Assembly (NCBI RefSeq): GCF_027270315.1 | Contig: NZ_CP114413.1 | Coordinates: 2,170,001 to 2,234,000 of the forward strand | Length of the DNA stretch: 64,000 nt | Origin: Streptomyces cinnabarinus | GTDB taxonomy: Bacteria > Actinomycetota > Actinomycetes > Streptomycetales > Streptomycetaceae | Direction: 5' to 3' | Program-made: the position numbers and the translations under genes | Shown: piece by piece, positions 9,295-19,300 of the stretch | Layout of the letters: every line of letters begins with the position of its first letter | How positions within the stretch are numbered: position 1 is the first letter of the stretch | Notes under the pieces: generated by a model | The model's input: only the letters and a program-made list of their open reading frames with translations | Databases searched by the model: none | Told to the model about the DNA's origin: nothing

Positions 9295-9752
9295 GGTCAG
9301 ACTCCAAGGCGGGGTCGTTGGCGGAATGGGCGGCTGAGGACGTTCCCGCCGTCTAATGCGCGAGGAGAATGGCCATGCGGCCAGTCTAACGGGGCTGTGC
9401 AAGCGGTTTTCGGCCGCTGGGACCCTTACCGGGGAGGGGCCGGGGGCACGGGGTGATCCGGGCACCGCGGTGAGCTGGGACGTCCGCGACGCCTTGGGGG
9501 GCGGTGGGCGGCCGCACGTGACGTTCGGCACGCGCGCTGCGGGGGGGCGGCCGGACCAGGTCCGGCAGTCGTGCCGGACGGGGCGGCGCGTACGGGCGGT
9601 CCCCGACGGCGTTCTTCAGCCAACGGGTCGGCACCGCCTGCGGGGCGGCACCCCGGGCAGGAGGCGTTGTCGGTGGTCGCTGCGACACTGACGGCAGTGG
9701 GATTCCCGGGCGGACTACGGCTTTTCAGGCGGACGGCGAGGGAGTGATCGGC
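9295..9752. other. Gene-free divergent region
   Basis: About 458 bases between the ABC-F start (-) and the VOC gene start (+). It should hold both promoters. The central part (9420-9690) is very GC-rich, with G runs, and carries no frame with a ribosome-binding site and protein-like composition. No RNA gene or repeat was recognised. Confidence 0.5.
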
Positions 9753-10166
9753 ATGGCGGGCACGGAGAGCGGGCGTCCGAGCATCTATCCGACGGTGTTG
9801 TACGCGGACGCGCGCGCCGCGATCAGGCAGCTCACGGAGGGCCTCGGCTTCACCGAGCTGACGGTGTACGAGGGCGCGGACGGCTCGGTGTTCCACGCCG
9901 AACTGGCCCAGGGCAACGGCGCGGTGATGGTCGGTTCGAAGGGCCGCGGTGGTGTCTTCGACACGGCGATGAAGGGCGCGGGCCCGGTGGGGGTGTACGT
10001 CGTCGTGGACGACGTGGACGAACACCACCGGCGCGCCGTGGAGCACGGCGTGGAGATCCTGATGCCCCCGACGGACCAGGACTACGGCTCCCGGGACTAC
10101 ATGGCCCGGGACGCCGAGGGCAACATCTGGAGCTTCGGCACCTATGCGCCGGAGACCGGCGGCTAG
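9753..10166 (+). CDS. VOC (glyoxalase/bleomycin-resistance fold) family protein
   Basis: A 137-residue protein with two beta-alpha-beta-beta-beta modules: YPTVLYADARAAIRQLTEGLGF near the N-terminus and VGVYVVVDDVDEHHRRAVEHG in the second half, ending MARDAEGNIWSFGTY. Candidate metal ligands are not clear enough to name a reaction. An ATG at 9753 was chosen because the purine-rich GAGGGAG is better spaced to it than to the GTG 9 bases upstream. It is convergent with the next gene, with stops overlapping by 4 bases. Confidence 0.8.
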   Translation: MAGTESGRPSIYPTVLYADARAAIRQLTEGLGFTELTVYEGADGSVFHAELAQGNGAVMVGSKGRGGVFDTAMKGAGPVGVYVVVDDVDEHHRRAVEHGVEILMPPTDQDYGSRDYMARDAEGNIWSFGTYAPETGG

Positions 10167-11563
10167 TTCCCGCCCGTGTGCACCTGGAAGGCGGCCCGGC
10201 GGACGGCCTTGGCCAGGGCCGGGTCGGGGTGTGCGGCGGCCAGGGCGACCAGGACCTGCACGGTGCGCGGGTGGCCCACCGAGCGGACCTCGTCCAGCAG
10301 GGCGGGGACCGTGGGCTGAAGCGCGGACTCCAGGTGGCGGACGAGCATCGGGGCCTCGCCGTGGTCGGCGACGGCCGCGGCGGTGTCGACCCAGAGCCAG
10401 GTGGCCTCTTCCCGGGTGAGCACCTCATGGGCGTCCTCGGGGTCGACCCCGTCGTGCTCGGCCAGCCACAGCAGGGCGTACGGCCGCAGGGCGGCCTCCT
10501 CGGCCACGGACCGTACGTCGGGCTCGGCGGGGGCGCCGACGACGCGCAGCGCCTCGAAGGCGAGGCCGCGCAGCAGGGCGTCCTCGCCGCGGGCGGCGTG
10601 GATCAGCTCGGTGACGGCGCTGCCGACGGGGCGGGCGGCGAGCCAGGCGCGGTACTCGGCACGGGCGGCGTTGGGGCGGAGCTGGGCGCAGCCGCGGAGC
10701 ATGCCCTCGGCGGCCTGCTCGATGTTCCCGGCGGGGCTCTGCGCGGCGACGCAGATCTGCTCCAGCTTGACCCAGACCGCCCAGCTGCCCAGCGGGGTGA
10801 GGGTGGCCTGGCCGTCGCCGCAGGTGAGGGCGCCGACCGAGGCGAGGGCGTGCAGGGCCCAGTCGAGGAGGGGGGCGAGCGGGGTGTCCTCGGTACGGGC
10901 TTCGGGGTCCGGCTCGGGCTGCGGGCCGAAGGGGATCTCGCAGCGCTCGGTGCGCAGTTCGGTGACGCGCTGCTCCAGCAGGTCGAGGAGTTGCGCCACC
11001 GGCACGGGGCCGGCGGACAGCTGGAGGAAGGAGAGCACCTGGGGCATGGCCGAGACGACCTCGGCGACGGCGGCGGGCTCGTGGTCGACGGGCTCCGGGT
11101 AGGCGAGCGACCAGGCGTCGAAGAGGGCGACCCAGCCGCGCAGCACGGCGCTGTCGTCGCGGTGCCAGGCGCGCAGCCGCCACCCCGGGCGGGCGCTGTC
11201 GCCGTGCACCTCGATGAGGCCGGCGAGGCGGGCGATGTCCCAGTCGGCGCGGACCTGAACTGCGGTCAGGTGCAGATCGGCGGCGGCCCGTTCGGCGGTC
11301 GCGTCGGACAGGGCGCCCTTGCCGTCGGAGTGCGCGCCGTCGCGGCCGGGGCGCAGGGCGGCGTCGGCCCAGTGGGCGACGCGGGCCGCGGCGGCCAGAC
11401 CGGTACGTGCCATTCCGGCCAGTTCCGCGGGGGCCGGGGTGCCCTCCGGAGGGCGTGGTGCGGCGCGGCGGGGGCGCCGCTGGTTCACGGCTCTGGGGGC
11501 GGCGGCCAGGGGTCGCGGGCGGACGAGTCGAAGCCTGGAGTCGCGCGGGATACGGGACGTCAC
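10163..11563 (-). CDS. Conserved hypothetical protein (466 aa, Ala/Leu-rich helical)
   Basis: Not recognised as a known enzyme. After an Arg/Pro-rich N-terminus (about 50 residues) it is a long alpha-helical protein with a central acidic segment (PFGPQPEPDPEARTEDT) and a C-terminal part resembling HEAT-like helical repeats (LRGLAFEALRVVGAP ... HPRTVQVLVALAAAHPDPAL). There is no signal peptide or membrane helix. The GTG at 11563, preceded by GGAAGA, was chosen; an internal ATG 51 codons later is possible. Orthologues appear to be conserved at this locus in Streptomyces. Confidence 0.7.
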   Translation of the reverse strand: MTSRIPRDSRLRLVRPRPLAAAPRAVNQRRPRRAAPRPPEGTPAPAELAGMARTGLAAAARVAHWADAALRPGRDGAHSDGKGALSDATAERAAADLHLTAVQVRADWDIARLAGLIEVHGDSARPGWRLRAWHRDDSAVLRGWVALFDAWSLAYPEPVDHEPAAVAEVVSAMPQVLSFLQLSAGPVPVAQLLDLLEQRVTELRTERCEIPFGPQPEPDPEARTEDTPLAPLLDWALHALASVGALTCGDGQATLTPLGSWAVWVKLEQICVAAQSPAGNIEQAAEGMLRGCAQLRPNAARAEYRAWLAARPVGSAVTELIHAARGEDALLRGLAFEALRVVGAPAEPDVRSVAEEAALRPYALLWLAEHDGVDPEDAHEVLTREEATWLWVDTAAAVADHGEAPMLVRHLESALQPTVPALLDEVRSVGHPRTVQVLVALAAAHPDPALAKAVRRAAFQVHTGGN

Positions 11564-11735
11564 GGGTGCAGTCTTCCGGTTGACGGTCCGAAAACCCAAA
11601 CGGAATGTCACGAGGGGCGACGGGGATGGCCAACGCACGGGGTCCCGCGAGCGGCGGGGGGCCGATAACAGGCCAGTCGTACGGGGTTAAACGGAACGTG
11701 TGCGACCGGTCCCGAGGGGGCGCGGGACAGGGCGT

Positions 11736-12863
11736 TCACATCAGGGGGGTCAGGAAGCGGCGCAGGGATTCCTCGTAGGACTTGGGGTCGGCGTTCCACA
11801 TCGCGCCGTGGGGAGCGCGCTTGACGGTGTGGAGGTTGACCAGGTTGGGGCGGGCGGCCGCGAGGCGGCGGGAGAAGGTCCAGGGGGCGACGGTGTCGTC
11901 GGGGCCGTGGAAGATCAGGGTCGGCACGGTGACCGCCTCCGGGGTGCCGCCCGAGGTGGCGTGGTCGCCGTACAGGCCCGTGCGGCCCTGGGCGGCGCGG
12001 ACGGCGAGCGGGAGCAGGGCGCCCGGGGTGCGGCGGGCCGCCGCCAGGGCGCGCAGGGTCGCCTCCCAGTTGAGCACCGGGGAGTCCAGGACCAGCCCGG
12101 AGACTCGGTCGCGCAGTCCGGAGCGGGCGGCGGCGCGCAGGGCCATGGTGGCGCCGATGGACCAGCCGAGCAGGACGACCTGTTCGGCGCCGTAGCGCAC
12201 GGCGTAGCGGATCGCCGCGTCCAGGTCGCGCCACTCGGTCTCGCCGAGGTGGTTGAGGCCGTCCGGGGAGCGGGGCGCGCCGAGGTCGCCGCGGTAGGCG
12301 AGGGCGAGGACCGGGAACTGGCGGGCGGCGAGGAACTCCATGACGTTCATGGACAGTTCGCGGGTGGTGCCGAGGCCGTGCACCGCGATGACCCAGGTGG
12401 TGCGGGTGCCGGGGACGAACCACGCGGGCAGGGAGCCGAGTTCGCCGGGGATGTCGATGTCGGCGTGGTCGAGGCCCAGGGCGGCGGCGGGGTCGCCGAT
12501 GTGGAGGTTGGGGGTGAGCCAGACCCGGTCGCCGGGGGCGAGGGTGCCGTGGGTGACGCGTTCCAGGCGGCGGACCGCGGTGTCGGCGGTGTGGGTCGCC
12601 GTGGGGAGGACGGGGCCGACGACCGCGTGCGAGCCGTCGCCGCCGAGGCCGTAGGTGCCGGGGCGCAGGGAGGCCAGGTCGCGGGTGAGCGTGATCTGGC
12701 CGGCGGCCGTGCCGTGCACGGTGAGCCGGGGTTCGGTGGGCAGGGGTCTGCCGGGGGGCGCCTTGAGCGCGGCGTCGCTGGCGAGGCGGCCGGCGGCCAC
12801 GCTTGCCGCGCCGGCGGCCAGGGCCATGGTGACGGCAGCGGCCGTCGCTGTGACAGTGCGCAC
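11736..12863 (-). CDS. Alpha/beta hydrolase with N-terminal signal/anchor
   Basis: A 375-residue protein with a hydrophobic N-terminus (about residues 7-27, Ala-rich) acting as signal peptide or anchor. The hydrolase core starts around residue 155 with VIAVHGLGTTREL (oxyanion loop). The nucleophile is Ser235 in GWSIGA, with a candidate acid in IFHGPDDTVAPW and the catalytic His in KRAPHGAMW. The substrate is unknown; it resembles the secreted esterase/lipase-like proteins of actinomycetes. The start is a GTG with a weak upstream AGGA. Confidence 0.85.
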   Translation of the reverse strand: MRTVTATAAAVTMALAAGAASVAAGRLASDAALKAPPGRPLPTEPRLTVHGTAAGQITLTRDLASLRPGTYGLGGDGSHAVVGPVLPTATHTADTAVRRLERVTHGTLAPGDRVWLTPNLHIGDPAAALGLDHADIDIPGELGSLPAWFVPGTRTTWVIAVHGLGTTRELSMNVMEFLAARQFPVLALAYRGDLGAPRSPDGLNHLGETEWRDLDAAIRYAVRYGAEQVVLLGWSIGATMALRAAARSGLRDRVSGLVLDSPVLNWEATLRALAAARRTPGALLPLAVRAAQGRTGLYGDHATSGGTPEAVTVPTLIFHGPDDTVAPWTFSRRLAAARPNLVNLHTVKRAPHGAMWNADPKSYEESLRRFLTPLM

Positions 12864-12990
12864 CAGTCCAGTGTCCTGGGGGACCCGGTCGGCGGCCAGT
12901 GGGAGGGCGGGTGGGGGTGACGGTCGGCGGAGCGGGGGTGCCGTGGGGGGGTAGGTTTCGCTTGCCCGCAGCCAGGTCAGCCAGGGTCGG

Positions 12991-13722
12991 CTACCCCGGC
13001 TGGCCGTAGCCCCGTAGCTTCTCGCCGACCTCTGCCAGCTGCTCCCCCGACAGCAGTGACGGTGTCCGGCCCGGTACCGAGGATGCCGTGAGCCACACCC
13101 GGCACATCCACTCCAGTTGGGCCGTGCGGTCGTAGGCCTGGGCGAGGGTCGTGCCGTACGCCATCGTGCCGTGGTTCTGGAGGAGGCAGGCGGTTCGGCC
13201 GGTCAGGGCTCGGAGCATGTTCTCGGCCAACTCCTCGGTGCCGTATGTCGCATACGGGGCAACCCGGGCGGGGCCGCCGAGGTCCGCGGTGATGTAGTGG
13301 ATCGCCGGGACCTCCTGGACCAGCGTCGAGACGGCCGTGGCGTGCACCGCGTGGGTGTGGACGACGGCGCGGGCGCCGGTGGCGCCGTAGACGGCGAGAT
13401 GCATCGGCAGCTCGCTGGTCGGCCGGAGCGTTCCGAGCACCTGGCGGCCGGAGAGGTCGACGCCCGTGATGTCCTCGGGCGCGAGCCGGTCGTAGGGCAC
13501 TCCCGACGGTGTGACCAGGACCGTGTCCCCGATGCGCACCGAGACATTGCCCGAGGTGCCCACGACCAGCCCCTCGGAGACCGTCCGGCGGGCGGTGGCG
13601 ACCAGGTCCGCCCAGGCCCGCGTCTCCTCGGGACGCACACCCTCCCGCCACGGCTCCCGCACTTCCTGTGCGCCCTCCCCCGCTTCCCCCGCGCCCCGCC
13701 GCTTCCCTCGCTGCTCAGCCAT
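12991..13722 (-). CDS. Class II aldolase/adducin family protein (fuculose-phosphate aldolase-like)
   Basis: A 243-residue protein with the class II aldolase pattern: GTSGNVS (55-61, phosphate binding), acid Glu104 in TSELPMH, zinc ligands His122 and His124 in VVHTHAVH, and a third ligand His184 in LLQNHGTMA. The family splits sugar phosphates such as L-fuculose-1-phosphate to DHAP and an aldehyde. The first 30 residues are a charged extension not in typical members. Start ATG 13722 was chosen over an earlier ATG. It is divergent from the muramidase gene across a 196-base promoter region. Confidence 0.88.
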   Translation of the reverse strand: MAEQRGKRRGAGEAGEGAQEVREPWREGVRPEETRAWADLVATARRTVSEGLVVGTSGNVSVRIGDTVLVTPSGVPYDRLAPEDITGVDLSGRQVLGTLRPTSELPMHLAVYGATGARAVVHTHAVHATAVSTLVQEVPAIHYITADLGGPARVAPYATYGTEELAENMLRALTGRTACLLQNHGTMAYGTTLAQAYDRTAQLEWMCRVWLTASSVPGRTPSLLSGEQLAEVGEKLRGYGQPG

Positions 13723-13918
13723 GCCGCGATCCTGCCAGCCCCGCCCCCGGACGGCCGTCGGGCCGGGGCACTTTAGGCCGGAAGTCAGGCGTCCGGAAGG
13801 GCGCACAGCGGGACGAAAGGATACTTCTCAGTGCTTGGCCGGAGATCGACGAGCATTCCCCGAACTTCCAGTACTCTCTGGCTGATTTGTTGTGCACGCA
13901 GCCATTCCGGGGGGAAAC

Positions 13919-14668
13919 ATGGCCCGTGATCGCAAACCGTTCCGCCGTCGCGCCCGCGTTCTCGCGGCGTCCGTGGCGGCACTCACCGTCGGGGGAACCG
14001 CGCTGGCCGAGACTCCGGCCGGCGCGGCGAGCCGCCCCAAGGGGCACGACGTCTCGTCCCACCAGAAGAACGTCGACTGGCAGCGGGCGAAGTCCAGGGG
14101 CGCCAGGTTCGTCTACGTCAAGGCGACCGAATCCCACACCTATCGCAACCCCTACTTCCGCCAGCAGTACGACGGCTCCCGCGGCGCGGGCCTGATCCGC
14201 GGGGCGTACCACTTCGCGCTGCCGAACAAGTCGTCGGGGAAGGCCCAGGCCGCGCACTTCGTGCGCAACGGCGGCGGCTGGACGGCGGACGGCTGGACGC
14301 TGCCGCCCGCGCTGGACATCGAATACAACCCGTACGACAAGGACCACAAGTGCTACGGCCTGACCCGGTCGAGGATGGTCGGCTGGATCAAGGCGTTCAG
14401 CGGCGAGGTGAAGCGGCTGACCGGCCGTCGGCCGGTGATCTACACGACCGCCCACTGGTGGAACACCTGCACGGGCGGCAGCCGGGCCTTCGCCTCCGAC
14501 CACGCGCTGTGGGTGGCCCGCTACAACTCCACCAGCGCGGGCACCCTGCCGGCCGGCTGGTCGATGTGGACCTTCTGGCAGTACGACAACGGCGGCAGCC
14601 TGCCGGGTGACCAGAATCTCTTCAACGGGTCCCTGAGCCAGCTCAGGAAGTTCGCCCGGGGCACCTGA
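13919..14668 (+). CDS. Secreted GH25 muramidase (lysozyme)
   Basis: A 249-residue protein. The N-terminus has Arg-rich RKPFRRRAR and a hydrophobic stretch ending in AGAAS, a signal peptide cut near residue 37. The mature part is a GH25 barrel with GHDVSSHQ (42-49, Asp44) and the acidic motif ALDIEYN (131-137, Asp133 and Glu135). It should cleave the glycan strands of peptidoglycan outside the cell. No binding repeats follow the catalytic domain. ATG 13919 is preceded by a purine run (GGGGGGAAAC), better than the upstream GTG. Confidence 0.92.
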   Translation: MARDRKPFRRRARVLAASVAALTVGGTALAETPAGAASRPKGHDVSSHQKNVDWQRAKSRGARFVYVKATESHTYRNPYFRQQYDGSRGAGLIRGAYHFALPNKSSGKAQAAHFVRNGGGWTADGWTLPPALDIEYNPYDKDHKCYGLTRSRMVGWIKAFSGEVKRLTGRRPVIYTTAHWWNTCTGGSRAFASDHALWVARYNSTSAGTLPAGWSMWTFWQYDNGGSLPGDQNLFNGSLSQLRKFARGT

Positions 14669-14763
14669 CCCTTGGGGCGACTGAGGCCCGTGATCCCGTG
14701 CGGTGTCGCGCGGTGTAAACGGAAGGCCAAAACTCGCCTCCGGACACCGTGCGGCCTGCCCCA

Positions 14764-14804
14764 GTTCACCTTCCGTTCATCCAGGTTACCTACGTTCATC
14801 CGAC
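14764..14804 (+). promoter_or_regulatory. PHO-box-like direct repeats upstream of pit
   Basis: Four tandem units related to GTTCACC: GTTCACCTTCC (14764-14774), GTTCATCCAG (14775-14784), GTTACCTAC (14785-14793) and GTTCATCCGAC (14794-14804), each 9-11 bases long. This matches the 11-base direct repeat units bound by the phosphate regulator PhoP in Streptomyces. The site ends 28 bases before the pit start, where binding could control transcription. I recall pitH2 (SCO1845) being listed as a PhoP target. Confidence 0.8.
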
Positions 14805-14832
14805 CAATGACCTCGAACGATTGCCTGGGTAA

Positions 14833-16068
14833 ATGGAAAGCTTCTCGCTGATCCTCGCGATTGTGGTGGTAACCGCACTCGCGTTCGATTTCACGAACGG
14901 TTTCCACGACACCGCCAACGCGATGGCCACCACCATCTCGACCGGTGCGCTCAAGCCCAAGGTCGCGGTGGCCATGTCCGCCGTGCTGAACCTTGTCGGC
15001 GCCTTTCTCTCCGTGGAGGTCGCCAACACGATCTCCAAAGGTCTCGTCGACGAGACCGGCATCCGTCCCGAGGTCATCTTCGCCGCCCTGGTCGGCGCGA
15101 TCCTCTGGAACCTGCTGACCTGGCTGGTGGGCCTGCCCTCCAGCTCCTCGCACGCCCTCATGGGCGGTCTGATCGGCGCCACCATCGCCTCGGCGGGCGT
15201 CGGCGCGGTCCACGGCGACGTGCTCGTCACCAAGGTCCTGATCCCGGCCATCGCCGCCCCGCTGGTCGCGGGTATCGCCGCGATGCTGGCGACGAAGCTG
15301 ATGTACTCACTCGGCAAGATGGCGGAGGGCAGCAAGTCCTCCGAGAAGGGCTACCGCGCCGGGCAGATCGCCTCCGCCGGTCTGGTCTCCCTCGCCCACG
15401 GCACCAACGACGCCCAGAAGACGATGGGCATCATCACCCTCGCCCTGGTCGCCGGCGGCACCCTCGCCCCCGACTCCGACCCGCCCATGTGGGTCATCCT
15501 CTCCGCGGGCCTGGCCATCGCGCTCGGCACCTACCTCGGCGGCTGGCGGATCATCCGCACCATGGGCAAGGGCCTCACCGACCTCCAGCCGCAGCAGGGC
15601 TTCGCCGCCCAGACCAGCGCGGCGACGGTCATCCTCGCCTCCTCCCACCTCGGCTTCTCCCTCTCCACCACGCACTCCGTCTCCGGCTCGGTGATGGGCG
15701 CGGGGCTCGGCCGCAAGGGCGGTGTGGTCCGCTGGTCCACCGCGACGCGGATGTTCGTCGCCTGGGGTCTGACCCTGCCGGCCGCGGCCCTGGTCGCCGC
15801 GATCGCGGAGTGGGTCACCGGCTTCGGCAGCTGGGGCACCGGCGTGGTCGCGGTGTTCCTGATCGCCTCCAGCGCGGCGATCTGGAAGATCTCGCGGCGT
15901 GAGGTCGTCGACCACACGAACGTCAACGGGACCGAGGAGCCCGCGGGTGTCGTGACGACGGCGATGGCCGCCGTGACCCCGCCCCCGGCGGGCACGGTGA
16001 CCGAGGACCTCTCGGCGACGATCCCGGCCCCCGCGGGCGAGCCGGCCCCGTCGCAGGCCACCGTCTGA
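14833..16068 (+). CDS. pit: Low-affinity inorganic phosphate permease, PiT family
   Basis: A 411-residue membrane protein with the two PiT repeats: DFTNGFHDTANAMAT near residue 17 and GLVSLAHGTNDAQKTMG near 187. About ten membrane helices are visible. The C-terminal about 60 residues are a cytosolic Pro/Ala/Thr tail. It moves phosphate (with metal cation or proton) across the membrane. It matches S. coelicolor SCO1845 (pitH2) by position. PHO-box repeats just upstream imply control by phosphate status. The next gene follows after 28 bases and is probably co-transcribed. Confidence 0.93.
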   Translation: MESFSLILAIVVVTALAFDFTNGFHDTANAMATTISTGALKPKVAVAMSAVLNLVGAFLSVEVANTISKGLVDETGIRPEVIFAALVGAILWNLLTWLVGLPSSSSHALMGGLIGATIASAGVGAVHGDVLVTKVLIPAIAAPLVAGIAAMLATKLMYSLGKMAEGSKSSEKGYRAGQIASAGLVSLAHGTNDAQKTMGIITLALVAGGTLAPDSDPPMWVILSAGLAIALGTYLGGWRIIRTMGKGLTDLQPQQGFAAQTSAATVILASSHLGFSLSTTHSVSGSVMGAGLGRKGGVVRWSTATRMFVAWGLTLPAAALVAAIAEWVTGFGSWGTGVVAVFLIASSAAIWKISRREVVDHTNVNGTEEPAGVVTTAMAAVTPPPAGTVTEDLSATIPAPAGEPAPSQATV

Positions 16069-16096
16069 CCCCCCACCCAGCGAAGGAAACATCACC

Positions 16097-16318
16097 ATGA
16101 AGATCGACTGGGCGGCTCTCGGTTCCGTCTTCGGCGTCAGCCTCGTGGTCACCGTGGCCCTGGTGGCCCTGTTCACCCTCGGCATCGCGGGCCTCGCGCG
16201 CCGCGAGCGGGCTGCGGAGCAGGGCGGTACCGCGACGGCGGCGGTCACGGGCGCGTACGCGTGCTTCGCGGCGTGCGCCGCGGCGGTCGGCTACGGGATC
16301 TATCTGATCGTGGCCTGA
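16097..16318 (+). CDS. Small two-helix membrane protein following pit
   Basis: A 73-residue protein with two predicted membrane helices (about residues 8-33 and 48-71) joined by a short Arg/Glu loop (ARRERAAEQGG). An AAGGAAA lies 9 bases before the ATG. The function is unknown. It consistently follows the Pit gene in my recollection of Streptomyces and may be an accessory of phosphate uptake. A hairpin terminator follows. Confidence 0.8.
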   Translation: MKIDWAALGSVFGVSLVVTVALVALFTLGIAGLARRERAAEQGGTATAAVTGAYACFAACAAAVGYGIYLIVA

Positions 16319-16336
16319 CGCCCACCGCACGGACTC

Positions 16337-16383
16337 GCGCCCTGTTCCGGGATCTCCTAACGGAGGTCCGCGGAGCAGGGCGC
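16337..16383 (+). terminator. Hairpin terminator after the pit operon
   Basis: An 8-bp perfect outer stem GCGCCCTG / CAGGGCGC (16337-16344 with 16376-16383) encloses an inner stem around GATCTCC/GGAGGTC with loop TAAC, then TTT. It lies just downstream of the small membrane protein stop and overlaps the end of the opposing STAND gene, so it can serve both strands. Confidence 0.65.
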
Positions 16384-19300
16384 TTTCGCGTACGACGCGG
16401 GTGGGAGGTTCTCCCTGAGGGCGCGCGGGTCGTAGTCGCCGAGCGGACCGCACAGGGTCTTGACGAGCGTGTCCTTGTCCAGCGGGATCTTCCCGATCCC
16501 CCAGTCCGTGCCGTAGTGCAGCGCGTTGCCGGCGGTGCGCCAGGCGCCTTCCGGCCAGAGGAGGCCCAGAGCGGCGATGGGCTCCTCCCCGTGCTCGGAC
16601 CAGAGCTCGGTGTCGGAGGACGAACCGTGCCCGAAGCCCGATGCCAGCACGATCCGCCCGTCACTGCCGTAGGCGCCGATCATGGTGTGCCCACGGACGG
16701 GTAGCCGGTGATCTCTCACCCCCGTGGCAGGGTTCGCCACCACCAGTTCGTCACGGAGCACCACCGCCACGCGCTCACCGTCGTCCCGGAAACGCAACCC
16801 CAGCGGCTGGAAGTCGTCCGAGAGAAGCCCCAGGCGCCGTGTCGTACCGCGCCCGTGCTCGTCCTCCGGGTCCCAGATGGTGACCGTCCCGTCCCGTCTG
16901 AGCATCCAGGCCGTTCCGTTCTTCGGCGAGACCTCGATCGCCACACAGTCGGACCGCCTCATCTCTCGTGCGTCTCTGCAGTCGGGCGCGTGCGCGGACG
17001 TGAGGTCGCCGTCCGCGTCGAGCCGCCGCACACCGTCAGCACCGAGCAGGAGGAAGTCATCGCTGCCCAAGGCACGGACGTCCAGCACGAGCGGATCCTC
17101 CGCAGCGTCTTCCGCAGGGCTCGCTCTCGGGGTCCTCTTCACCAGCCGCGGCCCAGTGGTACGCACCTCGTAGAGCGCCCACCCCCTGTCCCCCCAGACG
17201 ACAAGAGAGCGGCCGCTTCTGCTGAAGATCGCGGAGTCGGTGGACTGCTCACCGAACTCACCCCAGTCGGCGCGCACTTCCCGCCAGTGATTCCCGCTGA
17301 GCACCGAGAGCACCAGGCGGCCCTCCGGCAGTCCCGACGCGTCGACGGTTCCGACCACGGCCAGCTTCTGGCCGGACGGAGCGAACTCGGCCGACTCCTT
17401 CCAGCCCCGCAACGGCGGATGCCGTACCCGATCCAGCCGGAAGGTCACCAGGTCCCGGTTGCACAGGACATGCAGGACCGGGTCGCGTCCAGGCCGCGAC
17501 GTGACGAGATCGAGGGGGTTGTCGGGGCATTCCAGCCGGATGTCCGCGTAGGCCAGGGGGCGGGTGGTCACGTAGTCCGCACCCGTCTCGACGTCATGCC
17601 AGAGGATGTCGCCCGACGCGTCATCGGTGACGAAGCGGCCGGTCACGTCCGAGACCGGCTGCGATCCGTATCTCCCTGCCGCCGCGAGCCGCTCGCCGGT
17701 CGCCGGATCCCGAAAGCTTCCGTCGAAGTCCCGCTGCCCCCTGACCCCCAACGTCCGGCCTCCGGCTCCGATCAACACGGCGTCGAGGGGTCCTTCCTGC
17801 CATTGCCGCGCACCGGAGTCCAGCGCGAGCGCGCGCACCGACTCGGGATCCCTGACGTCACCCGTCGAGGCTTCCTCGCCCAGGAGGACCAGTGGCGTGT
17901 CCTTCCCCGGTGCGCCCGCCAGAGCGGCTTCCGTCAGGCAGGCGCCTGCTCGGAGCAGACCCGGCGGAACACTCTTCGTGTCTCCCCGGCCTGTGTCGCG
18001 GAGGTACAACCGCACTCCGTCCTGGCGTGTGCCGGTGAGACACGTCCCGGAGGCGTCCACGTCCTTGCTCGCCACGTGCAGCACGATCCGGCCGTCCGCC
18101 GAGAAGTCCAGGGCGAGGCTCTCGCCCTCGACCCGAGCATCACGCCGCGCCCACTCGTCCACCGCCGCGCGGTCGGCCGACCGCCACACCTTGCCCTGAC
18201 CCTCGGGACCCGCTGCCACCACCCGGGCCCCGTCATCGCTCACCGCCACGGAGTCGGCCCCCTCGGGCACCCCGTCCAAGCCGTGCTTCTCGGGCTTCCC
18301 GACGGACAGCCCGGTGATCACATCACCGCGAACCCCACCCTCGTCATCCTCCGTCAGCACCGCCACGCGGCTGCCGTCCGCCGAGGCGGCCAGCGCGGTG
18401 ACCCGCCCTCCCAGGAACCCCTCCTCGACGTTCCGCGCCATGGCCATGCCCGGATACACCTCCAGCAGCGCCCGGTACGTCTCCTCGGTCGGCTCCGTCC
18501 GATGCGCCAGCACCGCGAGCGCGGCCCCCTCGACGGGGTCGTCGGTGAACCGGTCCCGCGCCAGGGCCGCCAGTTCGTTCGCCGCGGTCTCCCTGTCCCT
18601 GCGGTCCGCGTCCCGGCCCGCCTGCGTGACGAAGTAGGTCAGGGTCGCCGCGAGCACGGCCAGCGCCGCCACCAGCGCCACCCCCGTACGCCCGCGTCGC
18701 ACCGACCGCCGTTGGAAAGTCTTGCTGCGGCGGATGAACTCGCTCTCCGACAAGGACAGTTCGGCGGGTCGCAGGGCCGCCGTCGTCCGTGCCGTCGCCA
18801 ACTCCTGCCCCCGCAGCAGCAGATCGTCATTGCAGCCACTGTCCTCCCACTCCCGCAGCCGGCCCCGCAGCTTCTCGTGCCAGGTCAGGAACGCTCGTGA
18901 CTCGTCCAACCACCGCCGCAATGTGGGCCATTGGCGGACCAGCGCCTCATGTGCCAGGGCCACCGTCTCCCGCCCGGAGCTGTCCCGGGAGATGACCAGG
19001 AGGCGGGTTGCGGCCAATGCCTGGGCTGCTGTGCGGAGTTCGGGTGGGAGATGGGCGAAGGCCCTGGCCACTCGGGCGTACTCCTTGCCCCTGACCGGGC
19101 GGGCCAGGCGCTCGAACAGGCGGCGGGCCGTCGGCTCGTCGGGGCCGTCCGGGGGCTTGCAGACCTGGGCCAGTTGGTGGTCGGCGTACCGGGAGAGGGC
19201 GCCTTCGACGCCGCCGATCTCGCGGTAGGCCGTGTGGGTCAGACGGCCGTGTTCGCGGCGGTCCCAGAGTTCCGCCAGGGCAAATTCGACCAGGGGCAAC

